Shown here piece after piece: positions 1 to 8,376 of a DNA stretch of 53,882 nt. This stretch comes from Micromonospora arborensis (GTDB lineage: Bacteria; Actinomycetota; Actinomycetes; Mycobacteriales; Micromonosporaceae), in contig NZ_PYBV01000011.1 of assembly GCF_003205615.1 (NCBI RefSeq), positions 1 through 53,882 of the forward strand. Reading direction: 5' to 3'. The notes under the pieces were generated by a model that was not told the DNA's origin, did no database searches, and saw only the letters and a program-made list of their open reading frames with translations. Both the position numbers and the translations under genes were made by a program. The stretch's first letter is position 1, and each line of letters begins with the position of its first letter.

Positions 1-30
1 GTGGGTGGGGGTGGGTGGGGTGGGACGGGG

Positions 31-61
31 AAGGGCCCGCCGGGTTGGCCGGCGGGCCCTT
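31..61 (-). terminator. Hairpin terminator after mdh
   Basis: A perfect 13-bp stem (31-43 with 49-61) closes a 5-nt loop and lies 16 bp past the mdh stop codon. There is no T-run, as is common for actinobacterial terminators. Confidence 0.75.
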
Positions 62-77
62 CTAGTGGTTCGGGGAA

Positions 78-1028
78 CTACATGCTGGAGATGTCGCCCT
101 GCTTGGCGCGAACGGCTTCGGCGGCCTCCAGGAGGCTGGCGCGCTCGTCGGCGTCCAGGTCGGTCTCGACGACCCGCTTGACGCCCTCGGCGCCGATCTC
201 GGCCTCGACACCGAGGTAGACGCCGGAGATGCCGTACTCGCCGTCGACCCACGCGCACACCGGCATGACCTCGCCGGAGTCCTCGGCGACGGCCTTCGCC
301 ATCCGGGCCGCGGCGGCGGACGGGGCGTAGTACGCCGAGCCGGTCTTGAGCAGCGCGACCACCTCGGCGCCGCCGTTGCGGGTCTTGACGACCAGCTCCT
401 CGATCTGCTCGGCCGGCATCGCGTCACGCAGCGGCTTGCCGTTGACGGTGCTCTTCGACGGCACCGGGACCATGGTGTCGCCGTGCGAGCCCAGCGTCAG
501 CGTGCGTACCGACGCCACCGGCACGTTCAGTGCCTCGGCGACGAAGTTGCTGAACCGGGCGGTGTCGAGCATGCCGGCCTGGCCGAGCACCCGGTTCTTC
601 GGGAACTGGGTGGCGAGCTGCGCCAGCGCGGTCATCTCGTCCAGCGGGTTGGAGACCACGATGACGACGGCGTTCGGGGCGTACTTGGCGACGTTCTCGG
701 CGACCTGACGGACGATCTTGGCGTTGGTCTCCAGCAGGTCCATCCGGCTCATGCCGGGCTTCCGGGGCAGACCGGCGGTGATCACGACGACGTCGGAGCC
801 CTCGATGTTCTCGTAGCCCTCACCGTTCGGGCCGGTGGTCACGCCGACCACCTTGGTCTCGAAGCCCTCGATGGCCCGCGACTGGTTGAGGTCGAGCGCG
901 AGACCCGCGGGCTTGCCCTCCACGATGTCGGTGATCACTACGGTGTCGAAGACGTCGTACTCGGCCAGGCGCTGTGCGGTGGTGGAGCCGTAGAAGCCAG
1001 CCCCGACGACAGTGACCTTCTTACCCAT
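78..1028 (-). CDS. mdh: Malate dehydrogenase (LDH-like type)
   Basis: NAD-dependent malate dehydrogenase of 316 residues, interconverting malate and oxaloacetate in the TCA cycle. The N-terminus has a Rossmann GAGFYG motif (residues 9-14), and Asp34 after strand 2 fits NAD use. GLPRKPGMSR (86-95) carries the substrate-discriminating Arg expected of an MDH rather than an LDH. Asp155 and His182 (LGSHGDTMVP) form the catalytic relay. The ATG at 1028 is preferred over an in-frame upstream start at 1079, because GGGAG lies about 11 nt before it and the family begins directly with the dinucleotide-binding strand. It stands alone, with its own terminator downstream and folD upstream on the same strand. 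Confidence 0.95.
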   Translation of the reverse strand: MGKKVTVVGAGFYGSTTAQRLAEYDVFDTVVITDIVEGKPAGLALDLNQSRAIEGFETKVVGVTTGPNGEGYENIEGSDVVVITAGLPRKPGMSRMDLLETNAKIVRQVAENVAKYAPNAVVIVVSNPLDEMTALAQLATQFPKNRVLGQAGMLDTARFSNFVAEALNVPVASVRTLTLGSHGDTMVPVPSKSTVNGKPLRDAMPAEQIEELVVKTRNGGAEVVALLKTGSAYYAPSAAAARMAKAVAEDSGEVMPVCAWVDGEYGISGVYLGVEAEIGAEGVKRVVETDLDADERASLLEAAEAVRAKQGDISSM

Positions 1029-1079
1029 GGTCGTCCCACTCCCTGATAACCAGTCGGTTTTCCGGACCGTATCAGCCAT

Positions 1080-1100
1080 CCTGGCACCGATCAGGCCAGG
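1080..1100 (-). terminator. Possible weak folD terminator
   Basis: A 6-bp inverted repeat (CCTGGC 1080-1085, GCCAGG 1095-1100, 9-nt loop) lies 25 bp after the folD stop in the folD-mdh gap. It is short and may not be functional. Confidence 0.3.
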
Positions 1101-1124
1101 GTCGGACGGTTACGGCCTTACACC

Positions 1125-1985
1125 TCAACCGCGCTCGGCACGCTCCACGACGTTGGTGAGCAGCATGGCCCGGGTCATCGGACCCACACCGCCCGGCATG
1201 GGGACCAGCGCGCCGGCCGTCTCGGCCACCTCCGGGTCCACGTCGCCGGTATAGCGGCCTTTGCCGTCCGCGCCGATCACGCGGGTGATGCCGACGTCCA
1301 CCACGACCGCGCCGGGGTTGATCATGTCGCTGGTGAGCAGACCCGGTACGCCTGCCGCGACGATGACGATGTCGGCGGCCCGGGTGTGCGAGGCGAGGTC
1401 GAGGGTGCCGGTGTGGCACAGGGTGACCGTGGCGTTCTCGCTGCGCCGGGTGAGCAGCAGGCCGAGCGGGCGGCCGACGGTGTTGCCCCGACCGACCACC
1501 GCGACGGTGGCGCCGCGCAGCGCCACGTCGTGCCGGCGGAGCAGTTCCACGATGCCGCGCGGGGTGCAGGGCAGCGGGCCGTCGTAGCCGAGGACGAGCC
1601 GGCCCAGGTTGACCGGGTGCAGGCCGTCGGCGTCCTTGTCCGGGTCGATCAGCTCCAGCACCCGCTGGGTGTCGAGGTGCGCCGGCAGCGGCAACTGGAC
1701 GATGTAGCCGTGGCACGCCGGGTCGGCGTTCAGCTCGGCGATCACGTCGTCGACCTGCTGCTGGGTGGCGTCGGCCGGGAGTTCTCGGCGGATCGAGGCG
1801 ATGCCCACCTCTGCGCAGTCACGGTGCTTGCCGTTGACGTACGCCTGGCTGCCCGGGTCCGCCCCGACCAGGACCGTGCCCAGCCCGGGGGTGATGCCGC
1901 GTTCCGCGAGTGCCTTCACCCGTATCCGCAGCTCGTCCTTGATTTCCGCTGCGGTTGCCTTGCCGTCCAGAAGCGTCGCCGTCAC
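1125..1985 (-). CDS. folD: Bifunctional methylene-THF dehydrogenase/cyclohydrolase FolD
   Basis: FolD oxidises 5,10-methylene-THF with NADP and hydrolyses the methenyl product to 10-formyl-THF. That product is the formyl donor for PurN and PurH, both encoded about 7 kb away. The 286-residue protein has the usual length. The catalytic YxxxK is Tyr49/Lys53 ([10 protein letters not shown]), followed by PLPAHLD and the cofactor-binding segment [13 protein letters not shown]. The start is GTG at 1985, placed directly before the conserved [16 protein letters not shown] opening. About 450 bp of non-coding DNA separates it from the divergent opp1 operon. Confidence 0.95.
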   Translation of the reverse strand: MTATLLDGKATAAEIKDELRIRVKALAERGITPGLGTVLVGADPGSQAYVNGKHRDCAEVGIASIRRELPADATQQQVDDVIAELNADPACHGYIVQLPLPAHLDTQRVLELIDPDKDADGLHPVNLGRLVLGYDGPLPCTPRGIVELLRRHDVALRGATVAVVGRGNTVGRPLGLLLTRRSENATVTLCHTGTLDLASHTRAADIVIVAAGVPGLLTSDMINPGAVVVDVGITRVIGADGKGRYTGDVDPEVAETAGALVPMPGGVGPMTRAMLLTNVVERAERG

Positions 1986-2434
1986 GACCTGATCGTCTCA
2001 CGGCCACCGCTCGCGGTTCAGACGACCTCGCTCGGGCGGCCCGCCCGGCACCTGACCACCACCAAACGGACGTGACGTTCTGTGACGTGTTGCTAGTCAC
2101 TCTCAGTCACATTTTGTGGATTCGGTCACCGTCGAACCAGACACGAAGGCGGACCTGAGCAGGGACCGGACGGCCGGATCGGAGGGCGCCAACCGGGCTG
2201 CGGGCGGCACTGCGAGCGCTGCACCCGGTCGAAAATCCGCAGGCAGGCGACGTTTAAGCCGGCTTTTGCTAGCAGGTCCGCCGGCCTTGAGCAAGCCAGG
2301 ACGACCCGGACCGTTACCCACCCGCAACCGCCTCGTTGCCGAAGACCCGTCGCCGACCTACCGTTGCCGCTTGTTGCGCAGCGTAAACCCAGCGTCGGGC
2401 CTGACTGCGCAGCGTGAGGAGATGAGGAGGCTCA
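1986..2434. promoter_or_regulatory. Divergent folD/opp1 control region
   Basis: This 449-bp gap has no gene I can support. Its main feature is the GTGAC/GTCAC box cluster at 2072-2110 (separate entry). An imperfect stem-loop can be drawn around 2258-2295. GAGGAGG at 2424-2430 is the oppA1 ribosome binding site. Confidence 0.5.
2072..2110. promoter_or_regulatory. Symmetric four-box GTGAC/GTCAC operator candidate
   Basis: GTGAC occurs at 2072 and 2082, and GTCAC at 2096 and 2106. Each pair is a direct repeat on exact 10-bp phase, and the two pairs are mirror images about 2091. The GTCAC-N5-GTCAC arrangement resembles direct-repeat boxes bound by OmpR/MtrA-type response regulators. Binding by a given regulator is inference. 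It lies between folD and opp1, about 325 bp before oppA1. Confidence 0.5.
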
Positions 2435-4036
2435 ATGCGAGTTCGTAGACTCGCCGCCTGGACCGCCCTCCCGCTCGCGGTGACGCTGGGCCTCGCGGCC
2501 TGCGGCAGCGGCGGAGACGGTGGATCCGGCGGCAGCGGCAGTTCGGCGGTCAGCATCCAGATCGCCGAGCCGAAGCACCTGGTTCCCACCAACACCACTG
2601 AGACGTCCGGGGCGCAGGTGCTCACCGGCCTGTTCAGCCCGCTCGTCGACTACGACGCCCAGAACAAGCCGTACGAGGTCGCAGCCGAGTCCGTGACCTC
2701 GTCCGACAACAAGGTCTGGACGATCAAGCTCAAGGACGGCTTCACCTTCCACAACGGTGAGAAGGTCACCTCCGACGACTACATCAACGCCTGGAACTAC
2801 GGCGCGTACGCCCCCAACGGTCAGGACAGCAACTACTTCTTCGAGAAGATCGCTGGCTACGCCGACCTGCAGGGCAAGGCGCCGAAGGCGAAGGAGATGT
2901 CCGGTCTGAAGAAGGTCGACGACCTCACCTTCACCGTGACGCTGTCCGAGCCGTACATCGACTTCAAGACGGTGCTCGGTTACACCGCGTTCTACCCGAT
3001 GCCGAAGGCCGCGTTCTCGGCCCCGGGCGTGCTCAAGGACTCCTACGAGCAGGCGCCGATCGGGCAGGGCCCCTTCAAGATGAAGGGCACCTGGCAGCAC
3101 GACAGCAAGATCGATGTCGAGCGCTACGACGCGTACCCGGGCGAGAAGCCCAAGGTCAAGAACATTGAGTTCCGGATCTACCAGCAGCTGACCGCGGCCT
3201 ACGCGGACGTCCTGGCGGACAACCTGGACGTGCTGCCGACGATCCCGACCGAGAGCCTGAGCACCGCGCCGAGCGACCTGGGCGACCGGTACAAGACCAG
3301 CCCGATGTCGTCGTTCCAGTTCCTGTCGTTCCCGACGTTCGACAAGGACTACAGCAACCCGGACGTGCGTAAGGCCATCTCGATGGCGATCGACCGTGAC
3401 GAGATCACCAAGTCGGTCTTCAAGGGTTCGCAGACGCCGGCGCGCTCCTTCGTCTCGCCGGTCCTGCCGGGCTACCGGGAGAACACCGCGGGCAAGGCCG
3501 GCGAGTTCAACCCGACCGAGGCCAAGAAGCTCTACCAGGCCGCCGGTGGTCCGTCGAAGATCGTCATCTCCTACAACGGCGACGGCGGTCACAAGGACTG
3601 GGTCGACGCCACGGTCAACCAGCTGAAGACCAACCTGGGTGTCGACGCTGTCGGTTCGGCCGAGCCGAAGTTCGCCGACCTGCTGACCAAGGTCGAGAAG
3701 AAGCAGCCGGTGGGTATGTTCCGGATGGCCTGGGTCATGGACTACCCGACCATGGAGGACTACCTCGGCCCGCTGTACACCACGAACGGCTCGTCGAACT
3801 ACTACGGCTACAGCAACCCGGACTTCGACCGGCTGGTCAAGGAGGGTTCCGCCGCCAAGACGCAGGACGAGGCGATCGCCAAGTACCAGCAGGCGGAGGA
3901 CATCCTGGCCAAGGACATGCCGGTGATCCCGCTCCGCTTCGGCGAGAACGTGTTCGGCACCTCGTCCAAGGTCAAGAACGTGGAGATGGACCTGTTCCAG
4001 CGGGTCAACCTCGTCAAGATCGAAGCAGCCAGCTGA
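2435..4036 (+). CDS. Oligopeptide-type ABC transporter substrate-binding lipoprotein (opp1)
   Basis: Family 5 solute-binding protein of 533 residues, anchored outside the membrane as a lipoprotein. The signal peptide ends in lipobox LAAC with Cys23, followed by a flexible Gly/Ser linker. The body has the OppA/DppA pattern: an early PKHLVPTNTTET segment, a GLFSPLVDYD segment, FTFHNGEKVTSDDYINAWNY, and a C-terminal NPDFDRLVKEG region. It is first in an A-B-C-D-F operon. GAGGAGG ends 4 nt before the ATG. A strong hairpin lies between it and oppB1 and probably raises the amount of binding protein relative to the permease. The ligand (peptides or other compounds) cannot be told from sequence. A paralogue is at 26424-28061. 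Confidence 0.9.
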   Translation: MRVRRLAAWTALPLAVTLGLAACGSGGDGGSGGSGSSAVSIQIAEPKHLVPTNTTETSGAQVLTGLFSPLVDYDAQNKPYEVAAESVTSSDNKVWTIKLKDGFTFHNGEKVTSDDYINAWNYGAYAPNGQDSNYFFEKIAGYADLQGKAPKAKEMSGLKKVDDLTFTVTLSEPYIDFKTVLGYTAFYPMPKAAFSAPGVLKDSYEQAPIGQGPFKMKGTWQHDSKIDVERYDAYPGEKPKVKNIEFRIYQQLTAAYADVLADNLDVLPTIPTESLSTAPSDLGDRYKTSPMSSFQFLSFPTFDKDYSNPDVRKAISMAIDRDEITKSVFKGSQTPARSFVSPVLPGYRENTAGKAGEFNPTEAKKLYQAAGGPSKIVISYNGDGGHKDWVDATVNQLKTNLGVDAVGSAEPKFADLLTKVEKKQPVGMFRMAWVMDYPTMEDYLGPLYTTNGSSNYYGYSNPDFDRLVKEGSAAKTQDEAIAKYQQAEDILAKDMPVIPLRFGENVFGTSSKVKNVEMDLFQRVNLVKIEAAS

Positions 4037-4049
4037 GCTGACCATGGTG

Positions 4050-4080
4050 CGGGCCACCCGGGCGACGCCCGGGTGGCCCG
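4050..4080 (+). terminator. Strong hairpin between oppA1 and oppB1
   Basis: A perfect 14-bp stem (4050-4063 with 4067-4080) has a 3-nt loop and starts 14 bp after the oppA1 stop, with no T-run. Inside an operon it may act as a partial terminator or 3'-end stabiliser. The opp2 operon has an equivalent at 26368-26409. Confidence 0.7.
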
Positions 4081-4230
4081 GACCGCACCACCGGGGCCGG
4101 GCCGCAGAAGCGGACCCGGCGTCGGTGGTGCCGGCTTCCCCGGGCCGGACGGCGCGTCTCGGATATTTCGGGTACGACCAGAGATGCCGTCCTGCGACCC
4201 TTTCGCACATTTCCGGAGAGACTGCTAAGC

Positions 4231-5169
4231 ATGTTCCGCTACATCTTGCGGCGCCTACTGCAGATGGTCCTGGCGTTCTTCGGGACCACCCTGATCGTCT
4301 ACGCGCTGACATTCGCCGGGCAGGGCGACCCCATCCAGGCGCTCGCTGGTGAGCGGCCGGTGACGCCAGCCCAACGGGCCTACCTGACCGAGAAGTACCA
4401 CCTGGACGCCACTGGCGTGGGCGGCTTCTTCTACCGCTACTTCGACTACGTGAAGAACCTGCTCCAGGGCAACCTGGGCGAATCGCTGACCGGTCGGAAC
4501 ATCGGTGACATCCTCCAGCAGGCCTGGCCGGTCACCGTCCAGCTCGCGCTCATCGCGCTCGCCGTGGCGATCATCTTCGGCGTCAGCGCCGGCGTGATCG
4601 CCGGCATCCGCCGGGCCAGCATCTTCGACAACTCGACGCTGGTGCTGACCCTGCTGGTGCTGGGCATCCCGACCATCGTGCTGGCGCCGCTGGCGCAGTA
4701 CTTCCTGGGCGTCAAGTGGCAGCTCTTCCCACCCACCGCCGGCTCCGACCCGACGTTCTACGCGCTCCTGCTGCCCGGCATCGTGCTCGGCTCGCTGTCG
4801 CTGGCCACCGCGCTGCGACTCACCCGGGCCTCGGTGGCGGAGAACCTGCGCGCGGACTACGTCCGGACCGCCCGGTCCAAGGGCCTGGTCAAGCGCCGGA
4901 TCGTCGTCGTCCACGTGCTGCGCAACTCGCTCATCCCGGTGGTCACCTTCCTCGGTGTGGAGCTGGGCAACCTGATGAGCGGCGCGATCATCACCGAGGG
5001 CGTCTTCAACATCCCCGGCGTGGGCTTCAACCTCTTCCGCGGCATCCGCACCGAGGACGGCCCCCTGGTGGTGGGCATCGTCAGTGTGCTCGTCGTGGTC
5101 TACCTGGTCTCGAACCTGGTGGTGGACGTCCTGTACGCCGTACTCGACCCGAGGATCCGCTATGAGTGA
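4231..5169 (+). CDS. ABC transporter permease, OppB type (opp1)
   Basis: Inner-membrane permease of 312 residues, the usual OppB/DppB length. It has an N-terminal membrane segment (MFRYILRRLLQMVLAFFGTT), an extracytoplasmic region, and the BPD_transp_1 core with about five further helices. The cytoplasmic EAA-like loop reads SVAENLRADYVRTARSKGL. The end, DVLYAVLDPRIRY, is typical of the family. GGAGAG lies 10 nt before the ATG. It pairs with OppC1 to form the channel. Confidence 0.92.
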   Translation: MFRYILRRLLQMVLAFFGTTLIVYALTFAGQGDPIQALAGERPVTPAQRAYLTEKYHLDATGVGGFFYRYFDYVKNLLQGNLGESLTGRNIGDILQQAWPVTVQLALIALAVAIIFGVSAGVIAGIRRASIFDNSTLVLTLLVLGIPTIVLAPLAQYFLGVKWQLFPPTAGSDPTFYALLLPGIVLGSLSLATALRLTRASVAENLRADYVRTARSKGLVKRRIVVVHVLRNSLIPVVTFLGVELGNLMSGAIITEGVFNIPGVGFNLFRGIRTEDGPLVVGIVSVLVVVYLVSNLVVDVLYAVLDPRIRYE

Positions 5170-5234
5170 GCGCAGCGAACGAATCATCAGCGCGGCGTGC
5201 CTGGGCTCTCCTGCCGGCGCCGAGCGCAGCGAGG
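5163..5234. repeat. Two GAGCGCAGCGA-type short repeats
   Basis: The core GAGCGCAGCGAAC (from about 5167) overlaps the oppB1 stop region, and GAGCGCAGCGAGG recurs at 5222-5234 just before oppC1. I recall related gene-end sequences from Micromonosporaceae intergenic regions. No function is evident. Confidence 0.45.
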
Positions 5235-5241
5235 TGGCGGC

Positions 5242-6198
5242 ATGAGTGATTTTGAAACGGTGGCGGCCAGCGAGAACCAGGCCGCGCGGCGTGGCCCCTC
5301 GGGCGAGCCGGGCACACCCAACCAGGTCGGCGCCCCGCACAAGCCCCGCAGCCTGGCCGGAGACGCCTGGCGCGACCTGCGCCGCAACCCGATCTTCTGG
5401 ATCTCGCTGGCACTGGTCGTCACCTTCACCCTGATGGCGCTGTTCCCCGGCGTGTTCACCGCCAACAACCCGAACGACTGCGTGCTCTCCCGGCAGCACG
5501 CCGGGCCGTCCGGCGGGGCCATCTTCGGGTACGACTTCCAGGGCTGCGACACGTTCTCCCGGGCGGTCTACGGCACCCGGGCCTCGCTGGTGGTCGGTGC
5601 GCTCGCCGCGCTCGGCACCGGGATCATCGCGCTGGTGGTCGGCATGCTCGCCGGCTACTTCGGCCACTGGGTCGACGCGGTGCTCTCCCGGGTGATCGAC
5701 GTGGTGCTCGGCATCCCGCTGCTGCTGGCCGCGATCGTGCTGCTCAAGCGGGTGTCCAGCGACAACCAGTGGGCGCGGATCGGCGCGGTCGTCTTCGTGC
5801 TCGCCCTCCTCGGCTGGACGACCGCCGCCCGGGTGGTGCGTTCCTCGGTGATCACCGCGAAGGAGCAGGACTACGTCGCGGCGGCCCGGATGCTCGGCGC
5901 GGGCAACGGCCGGATCATGTGGCGGCACATCCTGCCGAACTCACTGGCCCCGGCCATCGTCGTGCTGACCATCGCGCTCGGCTCGTTCATCGCGGCCGAG
6001 GCGACGCTCTCGTTCCTCGGCATCGGGCTGAAGGCGCCGACCATCTCGTGGGGCCAGGACATCGACACCGGCCGGATCCACATGCGCGAGGCGGCCACAC
6101 CGCTGATCGTCCCGTCCGCATTCCTCGCGCTGACCGTGCTGGCGTTCATCATGCTCGGCGACGCGATCCGTGACGCCTTCGACCCGAAGCTGCGGTGA
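5242..6198 (+). CDS. ABC transporter permease, OppC type (opp1)
   Basis: Second permease subunit, 318 residues. It has a cytoplasmic N-terminal tail, the OppC_N segment (SLAGDAWRDLRRNPIFW), a first membrane helix and a periplasmic loop with FGYDFQGCDTFSRAVYG. The BPD_transp_1 domain follows, with EAA loop SVITAKEQDYVAAARMLGAG, and the protein ends in GDAIRDAFDPKLR. The ATG at 5242 is chosen over an in-frame start at 5197 because it has GAGG upstream and the longer N-terminus would be encoded by repeat-like DNA. oppD1 starts 8 bp after its stop. Confidence 0.92.
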   Translation: MSDFETVAASENQAARRGPSGEPGTPNQVGAPHKPRSLAGDAWRDLRRNPIFWISLALVVTFTLMALFPGVFTANNPNDCVLSRQHAGPSGGAIFGYDFQGCDTFSRAVYGTRASLVVGALAALGTGIIALVVGMLAGYFGHWVDAVLSRVIDVVLGIPLLLAAIVLLKRVSSDNQWARIGAVVFVLALLGWTTAARVVRSSVITAKEQDYVAAARMLGAGNGRIMWRHILPNSLAPAIVVLTIALGSFIAAEATLSFLGIGLKAPTISWGQDIDTGRIHMREAATPLIVPSAFLALTVLAFIMLGDAIRDAFDPKLR

Positions 6199-6205
6199 GA
6201 AACTC

Positions 6206-7237
6206 ATGACCGTTCAACCCACGCCTGCCTCCGCCACTCCCGAAGGCGGCCACCTGCTGGAGTTGCGGGACCTGCACATCGAGTTCCGCACCAACGAGGG
6301 TGTGGCCCAGGTGATCAACGGCGTGTCGTACCACCTCGACGCCGGCGAGACGCTGGCCGTGCTCGGTGAGTCGGGCTCCGGCAAGTCGGTCACCGCTCAG
6401 GCGATCATGGGCATCCTGGACACGCCGCCCGCGTTCATCCGTTCCGGCCAGATCCTCTACCAGGGTCAGGACCTGCTCACCCGCTCCGAGGAGCAGCGCC
6501 GGCAGGTCCGCGGCACGGAGATCGCGATGATCTTCCAGGACGCGCTCTCCGCGCTGAACCCGGTCTTCCCGGTCGGTTGGCAGATCGGCGAGACGCTGCG
6601 CCAGCGCGCCGGCATGTCCCGGGCCGACGCCCGACGCCGCGCCATCGAGCTGATGGACCTGGTCAAGATCCCGGGTGCCGCAAAGCGGATCGGTGACTAC
6701 CCGCACCAGTTCTCCGGCGGTATGCGGCAGCGCGTCATGATCGCCATGGCGCTGGCGCTGGACCCGAAGGTGCTGATCGCCGACGAGCCCACCACGGCAC
6801 TCGACGTCACCGTGCAGGCCCAGATCATGGACCTGCTGGCCGACCTGCGCCGGGAACTCAACATGGCGATGATCCTGATCACCCACGACCTGGGTGTGGT
6901 CGCCGGTGTCGCAGACCGGATCGCGGTCATGTACGCCGGCCGGATCGTCGAGCACGCCGACGTCCGCTCGCTCTACAAGGCGCCGGCTCACCCGTACACC
7001 AAGGGGTTGTTGGAGTCGATCCCGCGGTTGGACGTCCGCGGCCAGGAACTGTCGACGATCAAGGGGTTGCCGCCGAACCTGATGCGTATCCCGTCCGGCT
7101 GCCCGTTCCACCCCCGGTGCCCGTACGTCCAGCAGGTCTGCGTGGACGTCGTGCCGCACGACCTGGTCCTCGGCGACGGCCGGACCAGCGCTTGCCACTT
7201 CGCGCAGGAGGTCCGTGATGACAGCGTCGCCCGCTAA
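6206..7237 (+). CDS. ABC transporter ATP-binding protein, OppD type (opp1)
   Basis: First ATPase of the pair, 343 residues. Walker A is GESGSGKS, the signature is FSGGMRQR and Walker B is VLIADEPTT, followed by the switch-His region [10 protein letters not shown]. The C-terminal oligo_HPY extension has the Cys-containing segment [15 protein letters not shown]. The ATG at 6206 fits the family start; an in-frame ATG 36 bp upstream lies inside oppC1. The 3' end overlaps oppF1 by 20 bp. Confidence 0.93.
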   Translation: MTVQPTPASATPEGGHLLELRDLHIEFRTNEGVAQVINGVSYHLDAGETLAVLGESGSGKSVTAQAIMGILDTPPAFIRSGQILYQGQDLLTRSEEQRRQVRGTEIAMIFQDALSALNPVFPVGWQIGETLRQRAGMSRADARRRAIELMDLVKIPGAAKRIGDYPHQFSGGMRQRVMIAMALALDPKVLIADEPTTALDVTVQAQIMDLLADLRRELNMAMILITHDLGVVAGVADRIAVMYAGRIVEHADVRSLYKAPAHPYTKGLLESIPRLDVRGQELSTIKGLPPNLMRIPSGCPFHPRCPYVQQVCVDVVPHDLVLGDGRTSACHFAQEVRDDSVAR

Positions 7238-8252
7238 CTCCACCAAGGTCCGCGGCGAGACCATCCTCTCCGTCGACAACCTGGTGAAGCACTTCCCGAT
7301 CACTCAGGGCGTGCTGTTCCAGCGGCAGATCGGCGCGGTCAAGGCCGTCGACGGGGTGAGCTTCGAGCTGCGTCGGGGCGAGACGCTGGGCGTGGTCGGC
7401 GAGTCCGGCTGCGGCAAGTCCACCCTCGCCCGGCTGCTGATGCGGCTGGAGACGCCCACCTCCGGGCAGGCCACGCTGGAGGGCAGGGACCTGTTCAAGG
7501 CGTCCGGCGGCGAGCTGCGCCGGCTGCGTCGCAACATGCAGATGGTGATGCAGGACCCGTACACCTCGCTGAACCCGCGGATGACCGTCGGCGACATCAT
7601 CGGCGAGCCGTTCGAGATCCACCCGGATGCCGCGCCGAAGGGCAGCAAGCAGAAGCGGGTCCAGGAGCTGCTCGACCTGGTCGGGCTCAACCCGGAGCAC
7701 ATCAACCGGTACCCGCACCAGTTCTCCGGCGGTCAGCGTCAGCGCATCGGCATCGCCCGCGCCCTGGCGCTGAAGCCCGAGGTGATCGTCTGCGACGAGC
7801 CGGTGTCGGCGCTGGACGTCTCCATCCAGGCCCAGGTGATCAACCTGCTGAAGCAGTTGCAGGACGAGCTCGGGCTGTCGTACATCTTCATCGCCCACGA
7901 CCTGTCCGTGGTGCGGCACATCGCCGACCGGGTCGCGGTGATGTACCTCGGCCGGATCGTCGAGATCGGCACCGATGACGAGATCTACGAGCGGGCCACC
8001 CACCCGTACACCCAGGCTCTGCTCTCCGCGGTGCCGGTGCCGGACCCGGAGGCCCGCGAGCAGCGCAACATGATCCGGCTGGTCGGCGACGTGCCCAGCC
8101 CGGCCGACCCGCCGAGTGGTTGCCACTTCCGGACCCGCTGCTGGAAGGCCCAGGACATCTGCGCCGTCGAAGACCCGGCAACGGTCCCCCGCGCAGCGGA
8201 CCCACACCCGTCCGCCTGCCACTTCGCCGAGCTCCGCCCCGCAACCCCGTAA
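7218..8252 (+). CDS. ABC transporter ATP-binding protein, OppF type (opp1)
   Basis: Second ATPase, 344 residues from the ATG at 7218. A GTG one codon earlier is also possible. AGGAGG at 7206-7211 lies inside oppD1, suggesting translational coupling. Walker A is GESGCGKST, the signature is [15 protein letters not shown] and Walker B is [13 protein letters not shown], with [10 protein letters not shown] after it. The C-terminal extension has [15 protein letters not shown]. It closes the opp1 operon and is very similar to OppF2 at 22328-23341. It is convergent with purH, with palindromic element A between them. Confidence 0.93.
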   Translation: MTASPANSTKVRGETILSVDNLVKHFPITQGVLFQRQIGAVKAVDGVSFELRRGETLGVVGESGCGKSTLARLLMRLETPTSGQATLEGRDLFKASGGELRRLRRNMQMVMQDPYTSLNPRMTVGDIIGEPFEIHPDAAPKGSKQKRVQELLDLVGLNPEHINRYPHQFSGGQRQRIGIARALALKPEVIVCDEPVSALDVSIQAQVINLLKQLQDELGLSYIFIAHDLSVVRHIADRVAVMYLGRIVEIGTDDEIYERATHPYTQALLSAVPVPDPEAREQRNMIRLVGDVPSPADPPSGCHFRTRCWKAQDICAVEDPATVPRAADPHPSACHFAELRPATP

Positions 8253-8286
8253 CCCCGCCCTGCCCCCACCGGGCGCACCCCGCCGC

Positions 8287-8355
8287 CCCCGTTGATCATG
8301 AGGTCATTGTCCCGACACGCCGAACGGCCGGGCAATAACCTCATGATCAACGGGG
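8287..8355. repeat. Palindromic element A, copy 1
   Basis: An 18-bp perfect inverted repeat (8287-8304 with 8338-8355) contains GATCATGAGGT, with a further near-complementary inner pair (ATTGTCCCG / CGGGCAAT). It lies between the convergent oppF1 and purH and could serve as a bidirectional terminator. A second copy in reverse orientation is at 37061-37123, sharing the arms and the inner GACACGCCGA, so this is a dispersed family. Confidence 0.8.
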
Positions 8356-8376
8356 TGGGCAGGGCGGGCGGTGCGG

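Noticed and set aside
2432..4312. A 626-codon minus-strand frame antisense to oppA1
   Set aside because: The plus-strand lipoprotein with lipobox, ribosome binding site and operon context fully explains the region.
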